14,493 bases of DNA from DASYTH01 sp035942955. Its GTDB lineage: Bacteria > Actinomycetota > Actinomycetes > Mycobacteriales > Pseudonocardiaceae. Position 1 is the first letter of the stretch. Every line of letters begins with the position of its first letter. This document shows positions 1-7,069 of the stretch, in pieces. Where the stretch lies: the NCBI RefSeq assembly GCF_035942955.1, contig NZ_DASZCQ010000121.1, forward strand, positions 1 to 14,493, written 5' to 3'. A program made the position numbers and the translations under genes. The notes beneath the pieces are model-generated. The model was not told where the DNA came from, searched no databases, and saw only the letters and a list, made by a program, of their open reading frames with translations.

Positions 1-16
1 CTCGTAGGGTGGGTGG

Positions 17-1159
17 GTGCGGGTCGAGATCAGCGATCTGGTGGGGCTGCGGGCGCATCGGGCGGCGGGGAGGGATCTGCGGGGGGCGTTGCTGACGGGG
101 TTGGACCTTACGGATCCCGAGGATGATCGGCTGCTGCGGACCGCGATGGATGGGGCGGTGTTGCTGGGGTGTGTGGTGAGTCCGGGGACGGCGCGGCGGG
201 CGGAGGCGGCCGGGGCGCTGCTGTTTCCGAGTATTCCGGAGTTGCCGTACGAGGTGTACCGGACGCGGTTGTATACGCCCGAGGAGCTGTTTGCGGGGTT
301 TGAGCCGGAGTATCCACAGTCCTATGTGGATACTGTGGATGCACGGGTATACCGGCATACCAGGGAGCAGGGGCGGCAGCCGGATCCGTTGCACGCGTTG
401 GCGGAGCGGCTGCACGATCATGCGATCACCGAGGCGTTGGGAGCGGAGCTGGTGGGGCGGCGGCCGGTGGCGGTGATGGGTGGGCATGCGCTGCGGCGGG
501 ATTCGGGGGCGTACCGGGCGGCGGTGGAGCTGGGGGTGGCGATCGGGCGGAGCCACTTGGGGTTCACCGTGCTGACCGGGGGTGGGCCCGGGGCGATGGA
601 GGCGGTTCCGTTGGGGGTGCGGCTGTCCGGGTGGGGTGAGTCTGCTGTGGACGGTGCGGTCCAGGTGCTTGGGGAGGTGCCCGAGTTCGGGAGTGATCCG
701 GAGGGGATCGGGCGGTGGCTGGCGGCGGGGTTGCGGGTGGAGTTGCCGGACGCCGACGAGCGGGCGCGCACGATCGGTATTCCTACGTGGTTTTACGGGC
801 ATGAGCCGCCCAATCCGTTCTGTGGCAGGCATGCGAAGTATTTCGCCAACTCGGTGCGGGAGGACGGGTTGCTGAGCGTGGCGACGGGTGGGGTGATCTA
901 CATGCCGGGGAGTGCGGGGACGGTGCAGGAGGTGTTTCAGGACTACGCCCAGAACCACTACGCGTCGTTCGGGCCGCCGGCGCCGATGGTGTTCCTCGGC
1001 CGGGATTTCTGGACCAGGCAGGTGCCGGCGGCGGTGCTGGTGCAGCAGCTGGCGCAAGGGCGGGAGGCGGAGCGGTGGCTGCTGGTGACCGACGAGCCGG
1101 CCGAGGCCGTCGCGTTGCTGGAGGCGTATGCCGTTGACGCCGCGGAGCAGGGGATCTAG
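17..1159 (+). CDS. LOG-family Rossmann-fold nucleotide-binding protein, 380 aa, with long N-terminal extension
   Basis: The C-terminal two thirds read as a LOG/lysine-decarboxylase-like Rossmann domain: a first strand VAVMGGHALRR (about 151-161), a glycine-rich loop TGGGPGAMEA (187-196) and PGSAGTVQE (297-305). The last corresponds to the family signature PGGxGTxxE with the second Gly replaced by Ser. LOG proteins typically cleave nucleoside 5'-monophosphates, as in cytokinin activation, but many bacterial members are uncharacterised. At 380 aa this is about twice a minimal LOG protein. The first 140 residues form an extension with no motif I recognise. The GTG start at 17 is bounded by an in-frame TAG at 5-7, so the gene is complete; upstream there is only a G-rich stretch as a ribosome site. 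The stop lies 10 nt before the GntR start, so co-transcription is likely. The family call is firm; the reaction is not. Confidence 0.85.
   Translation: MRVEISDLVGLRAHRAAGRDLRGALLTGLDLTDPEDDRLLRTAMDGAVLLGCVVSPGTARRAEAAGALLFPSIPELPYEVYRTRLYTPEELFAGFEPEYPQSYVDTVDARVYRHTREQGRQPDPLHALAERLHDHAITEALGAELVGRRPVAVMGGHALRRDSGAYRAAVELGVAIGRSHLGFTVLTGGGPGAMEAVPLGVRLSGWGESAVDGAVQVLGEVPEFGSDPEGIGRWLAAGLRVELPDADERARTIGIPTWFYGHEPPNPFCGRHAKYFANSVREDGLLSVATGGVIYMPGSAGTVQEVFQDYAQNHYASFGPPAPMVFLGRDFWTRQVPAAVLVQQLAQGREAERWLLVTDEPAEAVALLEAYAVDAAEQGI
311..340. repeat. Cluster of three DnaA-box-like 9-mers inside the LOG gene
   Basis: TATCCACA (311-318) is followed by its exact reverse complement TGTGGATA (325-332) and a further TGTGGAT (334-340). 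ATCCACAGT (312-320) and ACTGTGGAT (332-340) also form a perfect 9-bp inverted repeat. The first two match 8 of 9 positions of the DnaA box TTATCCACA. They lie in coding sequence, in an A/T-richer patch than the surrounding gene. Whether DnaA binds here is unknown. Confidence 0.4.
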
Positions 1160-1166
1160 GGTCCGG

Positions 1167-1180
1167 TATATGATATATCA
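1167..1180. promoter_or_regulatory. Putative GntR/FCD autoregulatory operator on the start codon
   Basis: TGATATATCA (1171-1180) is a perfect 10-bp palindrome. It overlaps a second one, TATAT-G-ATATA (1167-1177), in otherwise GC-rich DNA. The GntR ATG (1170-1172) lies inside. FCD regulators bind short A/T-centred palindromes near their own genes, so this is a natural autoregulatory site. TATGAT at 1169-1174 also resembles a -10 box, but no convincing -35 box is correctly spaced. The palindromes are directly visible; binding is inferred. Confidence 0.55.
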
Positions 1181-1844
1181 GCCGGTGCCCACGGCGGCCC
1201 CGCCGGCGTCGAGGACGGACTTCGTTCTCGAGTCGATCAAGGGTGCCATCCTGAACGGCGAGTTGCGGCCGGGGCAAGCGCTGGTCGAGGCGGAGCTGGC
1301 GGCGCGGCTGGCCGTCTCCAAGACACCGGTGCGGGAGGCGCTCAAGACGCTGGCCGGCTCGGGACTGGTCGCGATGAGCCCGTACAAGGGCGCCTCGGTG
1401 CGGATCGTGGACGCCGAGCTGGTGCGCGCCGTGTACGAGGTGCGCGTGCTGATGGAGCCGGAGGCGCTGCGGCGGGCGGTGCGCCGCAAGGCCGACCTGA
1501 GCGAGGCGCGAGACGTGCTGGCGGAGGCTCAGCGGGTTGCCAAGGACGGCCCGGACCAGGGGCGGATGAGCCTGATCAACCGAAGGTTCCATCGGGCCAT
1601 GTACGCCGGGTGCGGGAACCCGTTGATGGTTGCCATTCTGGACGACCTGCGGGACCAGACCGCGCTGATCACCGTTGCGGGCTGGGGAATCCGGCCCACG
1701 TGGAAGACCGAGATCGATGAGCACCGCGCGGTGCTGCTCGCCGCGGAGCAGGGCGACGCGGACCGGGCGGCCGAGCTGATGCGCCGCCACATCCAGATGT
1801 TCGCCGACCGAGTGGTCGAGGGGTTGCCCGATGGGACCGGATGA
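1170..1844 (+). CDS. GntR-family transcriptional regulator, FCD subfamily, 224 aa
   Basis: The N-terminal winged helix-turn-helix spans residues 16-82 and includes the typical SKTPVREALKTLAGSGLV segment. The C-terminal all-helical FCD ligand domain spans about 86-215. Likely metal/ligand residues are N137 and H141 (INRRFHRAMY), H185 (EIDEHRAVL) and H207 (RRHIQMF). FCD regulators usually sense organic or sugar acids and repress the adjacent catabolic genes. I chose ATG 1170 because AGGG at 1158-1161 sits 8 nt upstream; the longer frame from 1128 would run back into the LOG gene without a better signal. The 3' end overlaps the next gene by 14 nt, so the two are translationally linked. Its likely role is local repressor of the sugar-acid operon, with a 2-keto-3-deoxy or aldonic acid as inducer, which is inference. 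Confidence 0.93.
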   Translation: MIYQPVPTAAPPASRTDFVLESIKGAILNGELRPGQALVEAELAARLAVSKTPVREALKTLAGSGLVAMSPYKGASVRIVDAELVRAVYEVRVLMEPEALRRAVRRKADLSEARDVLAEAQRVAKDGPDQGRMSLINRRFHRAMYAGCGNPLMVAILDDLRDQTALITVAGWGIRPTWKTEIDEHRAVLLAAEQGDADRAAELMRRHIQMFADRVVEGLPDGTG

Positions 1845-2745
1845 GCTGGCCGGCCGGCTCGCGGGGGTCGTGGCGATCACCGTCACGCCGTTCGACGAGA
1901 CCGGGTCGGTGGATGAGACCGCCTACGTCAAGCTGGTGAAGCGGATGGTGGGCGCCGGCATTCCCGTGGTGACGCCGAACGGCAACACCGGCGAGTTCTA
2001 CGCACTGTCCACGTCGGAGGCCGAGCGTGCGGTGGAGCTGAGCGTGCGGGCGGCCGACGGGCAGGCGGCGGTGCTGTGCGGGGTGGGGCACGACGTGGCC
2101 AGTGCGATCACCGCGGCGCGGCATGCCAGGGCGGTGGGCGCCGACGGGATCATGGTGCACCAGCCGGTGCATCCGTACGTGTCGCTGGACGGCTGGGTCG
2201 ACTATCACCGCGCGATCGCCGAGGCGGTGCCGGAGCTGGGCGTGGTGCTCTACGTGCGCAACCCGCGGATCGGCGGCGCGCAGATCGCCGCGCTCGGCCA
2301 GGCCTGCCGCAACGTGATCGGGGTCAAGTACGCGGTGCCCGATCCGGTGCGGTTCGCTTGTGTGGCAAGGGATGCCGGGCTCGAGCGGTTCACCTGGGTG
2401 GACGGGCTGGCCGAGCTGGCGGCGCCCGGCTACTGGGCGGTGGGCGCCACGGGGTTCACCTCGGGGCTGGCCAACGTCAGCCCGGAGCTGTCCCAGCGGA
2501 TGCACACCGCACTGTCCACAGGAGACTATCCACGGGCGATGCAACTCTGGGAGGAGATCCGGCCGTTCGAGGAGCTGCGGGCGGCGAACGAGTCGGCCAA
2601 CAACGTCTCGGTGGTGAAGGAGGCGTTGGCGCAGCTCGGATTGTGCCAGCGGAACATCCGGCCGCCGAGCCGGATCCTCGGCCCGGTCGAGCGGGCGCGG
2701 ATCGCGGAGATCCTGGCGTCCTGGGGGTTGCGGGACGAGCCATGA
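1831..2745 (+). CDS. DapA/NAL superfamily (class I aldolase-like) enzyme, probable 2-keto-3-deoxy sugar-acid dehydratase or aldolase, 304 aa
   Basis: The protein has the TIM-barrel signatures of the dihydrodipicolinate synthase superfamily: GNTGEFYAL (51-59, counterpart of the substrate-carboxylate loop), Tyr141 in VVLYVRNP, and the Schiff-base lysine K166 in VIGVKYAV. The GEFYAL variant and the residues after the lysine look more like 5-dehydro-4-deoxyglucarate or L-2-keto-3-deoxyarabonate dehydratases than lysine-biosynthetic DapA. With an aldonate dehydratase next door, it probably converts a 2-keto-3-deoxy acid to alpha-ketoglutarate semialdehyde, or cleaves it to pyruvate and an aldehyde. 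ATG 1831 is preceded by GAGGGG at 1818-1823. The gene overlaps GntR upstream by 14 nt and the dehydratase downstream by 4 nt. Fold and lysine chemistry are well supported; the exact reaction is not. Confidence 0.88.
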   Translation: MGPDELAGRLAGVVAITVTPFDETGSVDETAYVKLVKRMVGAGIPVVTPNGNTGEFYALSTSEAERAVELSVRAADGQAAVLCGVGHDVASAITAARHARAVGADGIMVHQPVHPYVSLDGWVDYHRAIAEAVPELGVVLYVRNPRIGGAQIAALGQACRNVIGVKYAVPDPVRFACVARDAGLERFTWVDGLAELAAPGYWAVGATGFTSGLANVSPELSQRMHTALSTGDYPRAMQLWEEIRPFEELRAANESANNVSVVKEALAQLGLCQRNIRPPSRILGPVERARIAEILASWGLRDEP

Positions 2746-4463
2746 CCAAGCGGCCGGAGGACCTGCGCAGCCACCAGTGGTACGGCGGCGAGGGGTTGCG
2801 CGCGTTCAGCCACCGGGCGCGCAGCCGCCAGCTCGGGCTCAACCCCGAGGAGCACCTCGGCAAACCGGTGATCGCCATCCTGAACACCTGGAGCGGCATC
2901 AACCCGTGCCACATGCACCTGCGGGAGCGCGCCGAGCAGGTGGCCCGCGGGGTGTGGCAGGCCGGCGGCTACCCGGTGGAGTTCCCGGTCTCGACACTGT
3001 CGGAGACGTTCTGCAAGCCGACCCCGATGCTGTACCGCAACCTGCTGGCCATGGAGACCGAGGAGATCCTGCGGTCGTACCCGGTGGACGGCGCGGTGCT
3101 GATGGGCGGTTGCGACAAGACCACCCCGGGGCTGCTGATGGGCGCGGCGTCGGCCGACCTGCCGGCGATCTTCGTGCCGGCCGGGCCGATGCTGCGCGGG
3201 CACTGGCGCGGCGAGACGCTGGGTAGCGGCACGGACATGTGGCGCTACTGGGACGAGCGGCGGGCCGGCACGATCGGCGCGGAGGAGTGGGACGAGCTGG
3301 AGGCCGGCCTGGCCCGCTCGCCCGGCACCTGCATGACGATGGGCACGGCGTCCACGATGACGTCGGCGGCCGAGGCGCTCGGCCTGACCCTGCCCGGCGC
3401 GTCGTCGATCCCGGCCGTGGACTCCGCGCACAACAGGATGGCCGCGGCCAGCGGGCGGCGGGCGGTGGAGCTGGTGTGGGCGGACCTGACCCCGTCGCGG
3501 ATCCTCGACTCGCGCGCCTACGCCGACGCCGCCGCCACGGTCATGGCGCTCGGCGGGTCGACCAACGCGCTGATCCACCTGATCGCGATGGCCGGGCGCA
3601 GCCAGGTTCCGCTCAACCTGGCCGACTTCGACCGGATCGCGCGGACCACCCCGGTGCTGGCCGACATCCGGCCCGGCGGGCGGTTCCTGATGGAGGACTT
3701 CTACTACGCCGGCGGGCTGCGGGCGCTGCTGGCCCGGCTGCGCGACCGGCTGCACACCGACCGGATCACGGTCACCGGCAGGACCTTCGGCGAGGACCTG
3801 GCCGGGGCCATCGTGCACGACGACAACGTGATCCGACGGCTCGATAGTCCACTGTCGACAGAGGGCGGCGTCGCGGTGCTGCGCGGCAACCTCGCGCCGG
3901 ACGGTGCGGTGATCAAGTACGTGGCCGCGGCGCCGGAGCTGCTCCGGCACACCGGCCCGGCCGTGGTGTTCCACGGCTACCGGGATCTGCAGGACCGGAT
4001 CAACGACCCGGGCCTTGCGGTCACCGAGGACTCGGTGCTGGTGCTCGCCGGCGCCGGCCCGAAGGGTGGGCCCGGCATGCCGGAGTACGGCATGCTGCCG
4101 ATCCCCGACCGGCTGCTCAAGCGGGGTGTGCGTGACATGGTCCGGGTGTCCGACGCGCGGATGAGCGGCACCAGCTACGGCGCGTGTGTGCTGCACGTCG
4201 CGCCCGAGGCGCACGTCGGCGGTCCGCTCGCGCTGGTTCGGGACGGTGATCCGATCACTCTGGACGTCGCCGACCGCACGCTGCGACTGGAGGTGCCCGA
4301 GGAGGAGCTGGCCCGGCGCCGGGCGGAGTGGACGCCGCCCGAACCGGTGTTCGAACGGGGCTATGGTGCCCTGTACTACGAGCACGTCACACAGGCCGAC
4401 CGGGGCTGCGACTTCGAGTTCCTCGCCCGGCCAGGCAAGAACCCGGAGCCATACGCGGGGTAA
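2742..4463 (+). CDS. IlvD/Edd-family aldonate (sugar-acid) dehydratase, 573 aa
   Basis: Full-length member of the iron-sulfur dehydratase family. The three cluster cysteines are C56 (SGINPCHMHLRE), C124 (GGCDKTTPG, with Asp125-Lys126 as likely Mg site and carbamylated-lysine equivalent) and C197 (SPGTCMTMGTAS). The C-terminal SDARMSGTSYGACVLHV motif and the tail GYGALYYEHVTQADRGCDF are typical of the pentonate/hexonate dehydratase branch (L-arabinonate, D-xylonate, D-fuconate types) rather than branched-chain amino-acid DHAD. It should dehydrate an aldonate to the 2-keto-3-deoxy acid used by the preceding gene product. The open frame extends far upstream, but ATG 2742 gives a standard N terminus and an ATGA overlap with the preceding stop. 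Substrate stereochemistry cannot be read from the sequence. Confidence 0.9.
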   Translation: MTKRPEDLRSHQWYGGEGLRAFSHRARSRQLGLNPEEHLGKPVIAILNTWSGINPCHMHLRERAEQVARGVWQAGGYPVEFPVSTLSETFCKPTPMLYRNLLAMETEEILRSYPVDGAVLMGGCDKTTPGLLMGAASADLPAIFVPAGPMLRGHWRGETLGSGTDMWRYWDERRAGTIGAEEWDELEAGLARSPGTCMTMGTASTMTSAAEALGLTLPGASSIPAVDSAHNRMAAASGRRAVELVWADLTPSRILDSRAYADAAATVMALGGSTNALIHLIAMAGRSQVPLNLADFDRIARTTPVLADIRPGGRFLMEDFYYAGGLRALLARLRDRLHTDRITVTGRTFGEDLAGAIVHDDNVIRRLDSPLSTEGGVAVLRGNLAPDGAVIKYVAAAPELLRHTGPAVVFHGYRDLQDRINDPGLAVTEDSVLVLAGAGPKGGPGMPEYGMLPIPDRLLKRGVRDMVRVSDARMSGTSYGACVLHVAPEAHVGGPLALVRDGDPITLDVADRTLRLEVPEEELARRRAEWTPPEPVFERGYGALYYEHVTQADRGCDFEFLARPGKNPEPYAG

Positions 4464-4611
4464 ACCGAGACCGGGCAGTCATCGGATGAAAATATTGCTG
4501 CACGAGTCTAGACGGGAGAGATAGGAAAGCGGTTGCCTATACCACAGCCGCAAGTGTGGGCACCGTCCACATATGTGAACCGAACGGACCAGACCCGAGG
4601 GAGCCAGAGAG
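4464..4611 (+). promoter_or_regulatory. Intergenic control region before the ABC transporter genes
   Basis: This is the only gap of more than about 10 nt between reading frames in 17-8816, so an extra promoter is likely here. Visible elements are GTCTAGAC (4506-4513), a CCACA/TGTGG inverted repeat (4542-4546 and 4555-4559) and CACATATGTG (4568-4577). A GAGGGAG ribosome site (4597-4603) lies 8 nt before ATG 4612. TTGCTG (4495-4500) with GATAGG (4520-4525) is a weak promoter pair at 19-nt spacing. No copy of the TGATATATCA site and no clear terminator hairpin is present. Confidence 0.5.
4568..4577. promoter_or_regulatory. Palindrome CACATATGTG upstream of the binding-protein gene
   Basis: A perfect 10-bp palindrome 34 nt before the start codon of the substrate-binding protein, in a good position for an operator. 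It shares an ATAT core with the GntR-gene palindrome but not its flanks, so it may belong to a different regulator. CCGTCCACA (4563-4571) also fits a degenerate actinobacterial DnaA box. Confidence 0.4.
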
Positions 4612-5829
4612 ATGCGCAGGACAACGCGGTCCCTGCTCGGCACGCCGACCCTGTCCGCCTTACTCGTCGCCGCGCTGGCCTGCGGCGCACCCGAGACCAA
4701 CACCCCGGCCAACGCCCCGAGCACGGTGCCCGACAAGCCGTCCAAGCCGGTCGAGCTGAACATCCTCGACGTCGCCGGAAACCTGCAGCTGACCCAGGGC
4801 ATGATCGATGAGTTCAAGGCCGCCAACCCGGACATCGTCAGCAAGGTGACCTACACCAAGGCCACCGCCCCGGAGATGCCCGGCAAGCTCAAGGCCGAGC
4901 AGCAGGGCGGCGCGTCGCAGACCCACCTGGTGCTGACCGGAACCGACGGGCTGTCCGCGGTGATCGAGCAGCAGCTGGTGCTGCGGCTGCAACCCGACTA
5001 CGACGCCAAGTTCCCCGACCTGGAGGAGAACTACCTCGAGCCGGCGGCCGCGATGCACAAGCTCGCGCAGGGCCAGGGCATCACGATCACCTACTACCCG
5101 TCGGGCCCGCTGCTGGAGTACGACCCGGCCAAGGTGCCCAACCCGCCGAAGACCGCGCAGGAGCTGCTCGAGTGGGCCAAGGCGAACCCCAAGAAGTTCC
5201 AGTACGCCCAGCCGGCCAACTCCGGTCCCGGCCGCACGTTCCTCATGGGCCTGCCGTACATCCTCGGTGACAAGGATCCCAAGGATCCGGTCAACGGCTG
5301 GGAGAAGACCTGGGCCTACCTCAAGGAGCTCGGCCAGTACGTGGACTACTACCCCAAGGGCACCACGGACACGATGAAGAACCTGGCCAACGGGACGTCG
5401 ACGATCATCGCGAGCACCACCGGCTGGGACATCAACCCGCGGGTGCTCGGCACCGTGCCGGCCGGCATGAAGACCGCCACACTGGAAGGCTTCCACTGGG
5501 TCACCGACGCGCACTACGCCGTGATCCCCAAGGGTGTCCCGGCCGACGTGCTGGCCGCCGACCTCGCGCTGATCAAGTGGATCCTGGATCCCAGGCAGCA
5601 GGCCAAGGCGTACGACAAGGGCTACTTCTATCCCGGCCCGGCGGTCAAGGGCGTCACGCTGGACATGGCGCCGCAGGAGTCGAAGGACGCCCTGGCCAAG
5701 TTCGGCCGGCCCGAGTACGACGCGCTGATCGAGGCGCACCCCAAGGAGACCTCGCTGCCGGCGGCCCAGCAGGTGCAGGCGTTCCAGAAGTGGGACCGCG
5801 AGGTTGGCAGCGGGAAGACCCGGCAATGA
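4612..5829 (+). CDS. ABC transporter substrate-binding lipoprotein, family 1 / polyamine-iron type, 405 aa
   Basis: The N terminus has Arg residues, a hydrophobic stretch and LVAALACG, with C24 as probable lipidation site. The residues before Cys are A-L-A, acceptable though not the classic L-x-x-C. A Pro/Asn/Thr-rich linker (about 26-47) follows. The mature part begins VELNILDVAGNLQLTQGMIDEF, typical of family 1 extracellular solute-binding proteins, with later GTSTIIASTTGWDINPR and ALIKWILDP segments. It should capture the ligand outside the membrane and deliver it to the permeases. GAGGGAG at 4597-4603 supports ATG 4612. Its stop overlaps the ATPase start by 4 nt. The position after two sugar-acid enzymes suggests an aldonate or related acid as ligand rather than a polyamine; this is contextual inference. 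Confidence 0.9.
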   Translation: MRRTTRSLLGTPTLSALLVAALACGAPETNTPANAPSTVPDKPSKPVELNILDVAGNLQLTQGMIDEFKAANPDIVSKVTYTKATAPEMPGKLKAEQQGGASQTHLVLTGTDGLSAVIEQQLVLRLQPDYDAKFPDLEENYLEPAAAMHKLAQGQGITITYYPSGPLLEYDPAKVPNPPKTAQELLEWAKANPKKFQYAQPANSGPGRTFLMGLPYILGDKDPKDPVNGWEKTWAYLKELGQYVDYYPKGTTDTMKNLANGTSTIIASTTGWDINPRVLGTVPAGMKTATLEGFHWVTDAHYAVIPKGVPADVLAADLALIKWILDPRQQAKAYDKGYFYPGPAVKGVTLDMAPQESKDALAKFGRPEYDALIEAHPKETSLPAAQQVQAFQKWDREVGSGKTRQ

Positions 5830-6908
5830 CCGCGCCGCAACGGTTCGCCGAGCTGCACGTCGACCACGTGCGGCGGGCGTTCGGCGACCAGGTCGCGTTG
5901 CGGGACATGGACCTGACCATCAAGGGCGGCGAGTTCGTCGCCCTGCTGGGTCCGTCCGGGTGCGGGAAGTCCACCGCGTTGAACTGCCTCGCCGGGCTGC
6001 TGCCGCTCACGGCCGGGGCGATCTGGTTGGACGGCAAGCGAATCGACCAGCTGCCGCCCGAGCGCCGCGGGTTCGGCATGGTATTTCAGAACTACGCGCT
6101 GTTCCCGCACATGTCGGTCCGGCGCAACATCGCGTTCGGACTGTCCATGCGCAAGGTCGCGCGGGCCGAGCGCAACCGGCGGGTCGAGGAGGCGCTGCGG
6201 CTGGTGCAGCTCACGTCGCACGCGCACAAGTTTCCGGCGCAGCTGTCCGGCGGGCAGCAGCAGCGGGTGGCCATCGCCAGGGCGATCGTGCTCGAGCCGC
6301 GGCTGGTGCTGATGGACGAGCCGCTGTCCAATTTGGACGCGGCGCTGCGGCTGGAGATGCGGACCGAGATCCGGCGGCTGCACCAGTCCCTCGGGCTGAC
6401 CACGGTGTACGTGACGCACGACCAGGAGGAGGCGCTGGCCCTCGCCGACCGGCTGGTGGTGCTGCGCGACGGCGAGGTGCAGCAGATCGGTTCGCCGGAA
6501 GAGGTCTACGCGCATCCGGTGAACCGGTACGTGGCCGGCTTCATGGGCTACCGCAACATGGTTCCGGTCACCGTGCAGTCGTTCGACGGCGATCGGGTCG
6601 CGGTCGGCGGCGAAGGCATCGAGCTGGTCGGGGTCAACCGCGACCAGCTGTCCAGCGGACCGGCCGTGGCGGCGATCCGGCCGGAGGACTTCTCCGTGGT
6701 CGGCGACGGCGTGGAGAACGCCGTCACGGCCAGGGTGGAGATCGTCGAGTACCACGGGCACGAGCAGGTCGTCGAGGCCGTCCTCGCCGGCGGGCAGCGG
6801 TTGCACGTGCGCACGGTCAGCCGGCTGGCGCCCGGCGACAGCGTCCGGCTCGCGGTGCCGCCGGAGCGGGTGCTCGTCTTCGCCCGAGAAATGGATGGTG
6901 CCACATGA
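5826..6908 (+). CDS. ABC transporter ATP-binding protein (PotA/FbpC-like, with TOBE domain), 360 aa
   Basis: All nucleotide-binding motifs are intact: Walker A GPSGCGKST (42-50), Q-loop VFQNYALFP (Q88), signature LSGGQQQR (140-147), Walker B LVLMDEP (160-166), D-loop SNLD (168-171) and switch histidine H198 in YVTHDQEEA. From about residue 240 a C-terminal TOBE-type regulatory domain follows (PVTVQSFDG; AAIRPEDFSV near 308-317), as in importers of polyamines, iron and sugars. It energises the two permeases encoded downstream. I chose ATG 5826 because it overlaps the binding-protein stop as ATGA, is preceded by GGGAAG at 5812-5817, and gives a standard N terminus; the longer open frame upstream is a shadow of the previous gene. 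Confidence 0.95.
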   Translation: MTAPQRFAELHVDHVRRAFGDQVALRDMDLTIKGGEFVALLGPSGCGKSTALNCLAGLLPLTAGAIWLDGKRIDQLPPERRGFGMVFQNYALFPHMSVRRNIAFGLSMRKVARAERNRRVEEALRLVQLTSHAHKFPAQLSGGQQQRVAIARAIVLEPRLVLMDEPLSNLDAALRLEMRTEIRRLHQSLGLTTVYVTHDQEEALALADRLVVLRDGEVQQIGSPEEVYAHPVNRYVAGFMGYRNMVPVTVQSFDGDRVAVGGEGIELVGVNRDQLSSGPAVAAIRPEDFSVVGDGVENAVTARVEIVEYHGHEQVVEAVLAGGQRLHVRTVSRLAPGDSVRLAVPPERVLVFAREMDGAT

Positions 6909-7069
6909 CAGCGCGGCACTCAGGGCGACCACCGAGCGCGCCTCGGCCGAAGGCCCGCAATCGCGTGGCAGGGCTTCTCATCAGAGCCGCAGGCAATCCG
7001 CTCACGGTAGCCCTGCCGGCGCGATTGCGGCAGCGCGCAGAGTCGCGTAGCAGGCGGGAGGCGGAATGA
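6905..7069 (+). CDS. Possible small coupled ORF (54 aa, Arg-rich) between ATPase and permease genes
   Basis: The frame begins with an ATG that overlaps the ATPase stop as ATGA and ends with a TGA that overlaps the permease ATG as ATGA, so it is coupled on both sides. The product would be small and basic, with many Arg, Pro and Ala and no membrane segment. Against a real gene: about 70% of its third codon positions are G/C, clearly below its neighbours; it uses rare codons such as AGA, CGA and CCA; and most of it is occupied by a large inverted repeat. It also lacks a good ribosome site of its own. It may be a real micro-protein, a frame that only lets ribosomes pass between genes, or a relic of an inserted palindromic element. 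Confidence 0.3.
   Translation: MTARHSGRPPSAPRPKARNRVAGLLIRAAGNPLTVALPARLRQRAESRSRREAE
6955..7030. repeat. Large inverted repeat (arms about 20 nt) between ATPase and first permease
   Basis: Left arm 6955-6975 reads C-CGCAATCGCG-T-GGCAGGGCT. Right arm 7009-7030 reads AGCCCTGCC-GG-CGCGATTGCG-G. The two pair over 20 bp, interrupted only by T against GG, around a 33-nt loop (6976-7008). In RNA this would be a very stable intercistronic hairpin ending about 26 nt before the permease ribosome site GGGAGG (7056-7061). It could adjust message stability or the ATPase:permease ratio, or be a small palindromic insertion. There is no U tract, so it is not a standard terminator. Confidence 0.85.

Noticed and set aside
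346..353. GGTATACC palindrome resembling an FCD-type operator
   Set aside because: It is only 8 bp, lies in the middle of the LOG coding sequence far from any start codon, and does not match the palindrome at the GntR gene.
1669..2544. Long minus-strand open frame opposite the GntR and lyase genes
   Set aside because: It is an antisense shadow with low-complexity His/Arg/Pro-rich composition, no family motif, and lies opposite well-supported genes. The same applies to the other long frames opposite the operon.
2076..2741. Upstream open extension of the aldonate dehydratase frame
   Set aside because: The frame is open only because of high GC; the extension overlaps the lyase gene in another frame, is Gly/Arg/Ala-rich, and the dehydratase family begins near ATG 2742.
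5268..5290. Tandem AAGGATCC units in the binding-protein gene
   Set aside because: They simply encode Lys-Asp-Pro twice; two short units in coding sequence give no evidence of a functional repeat.
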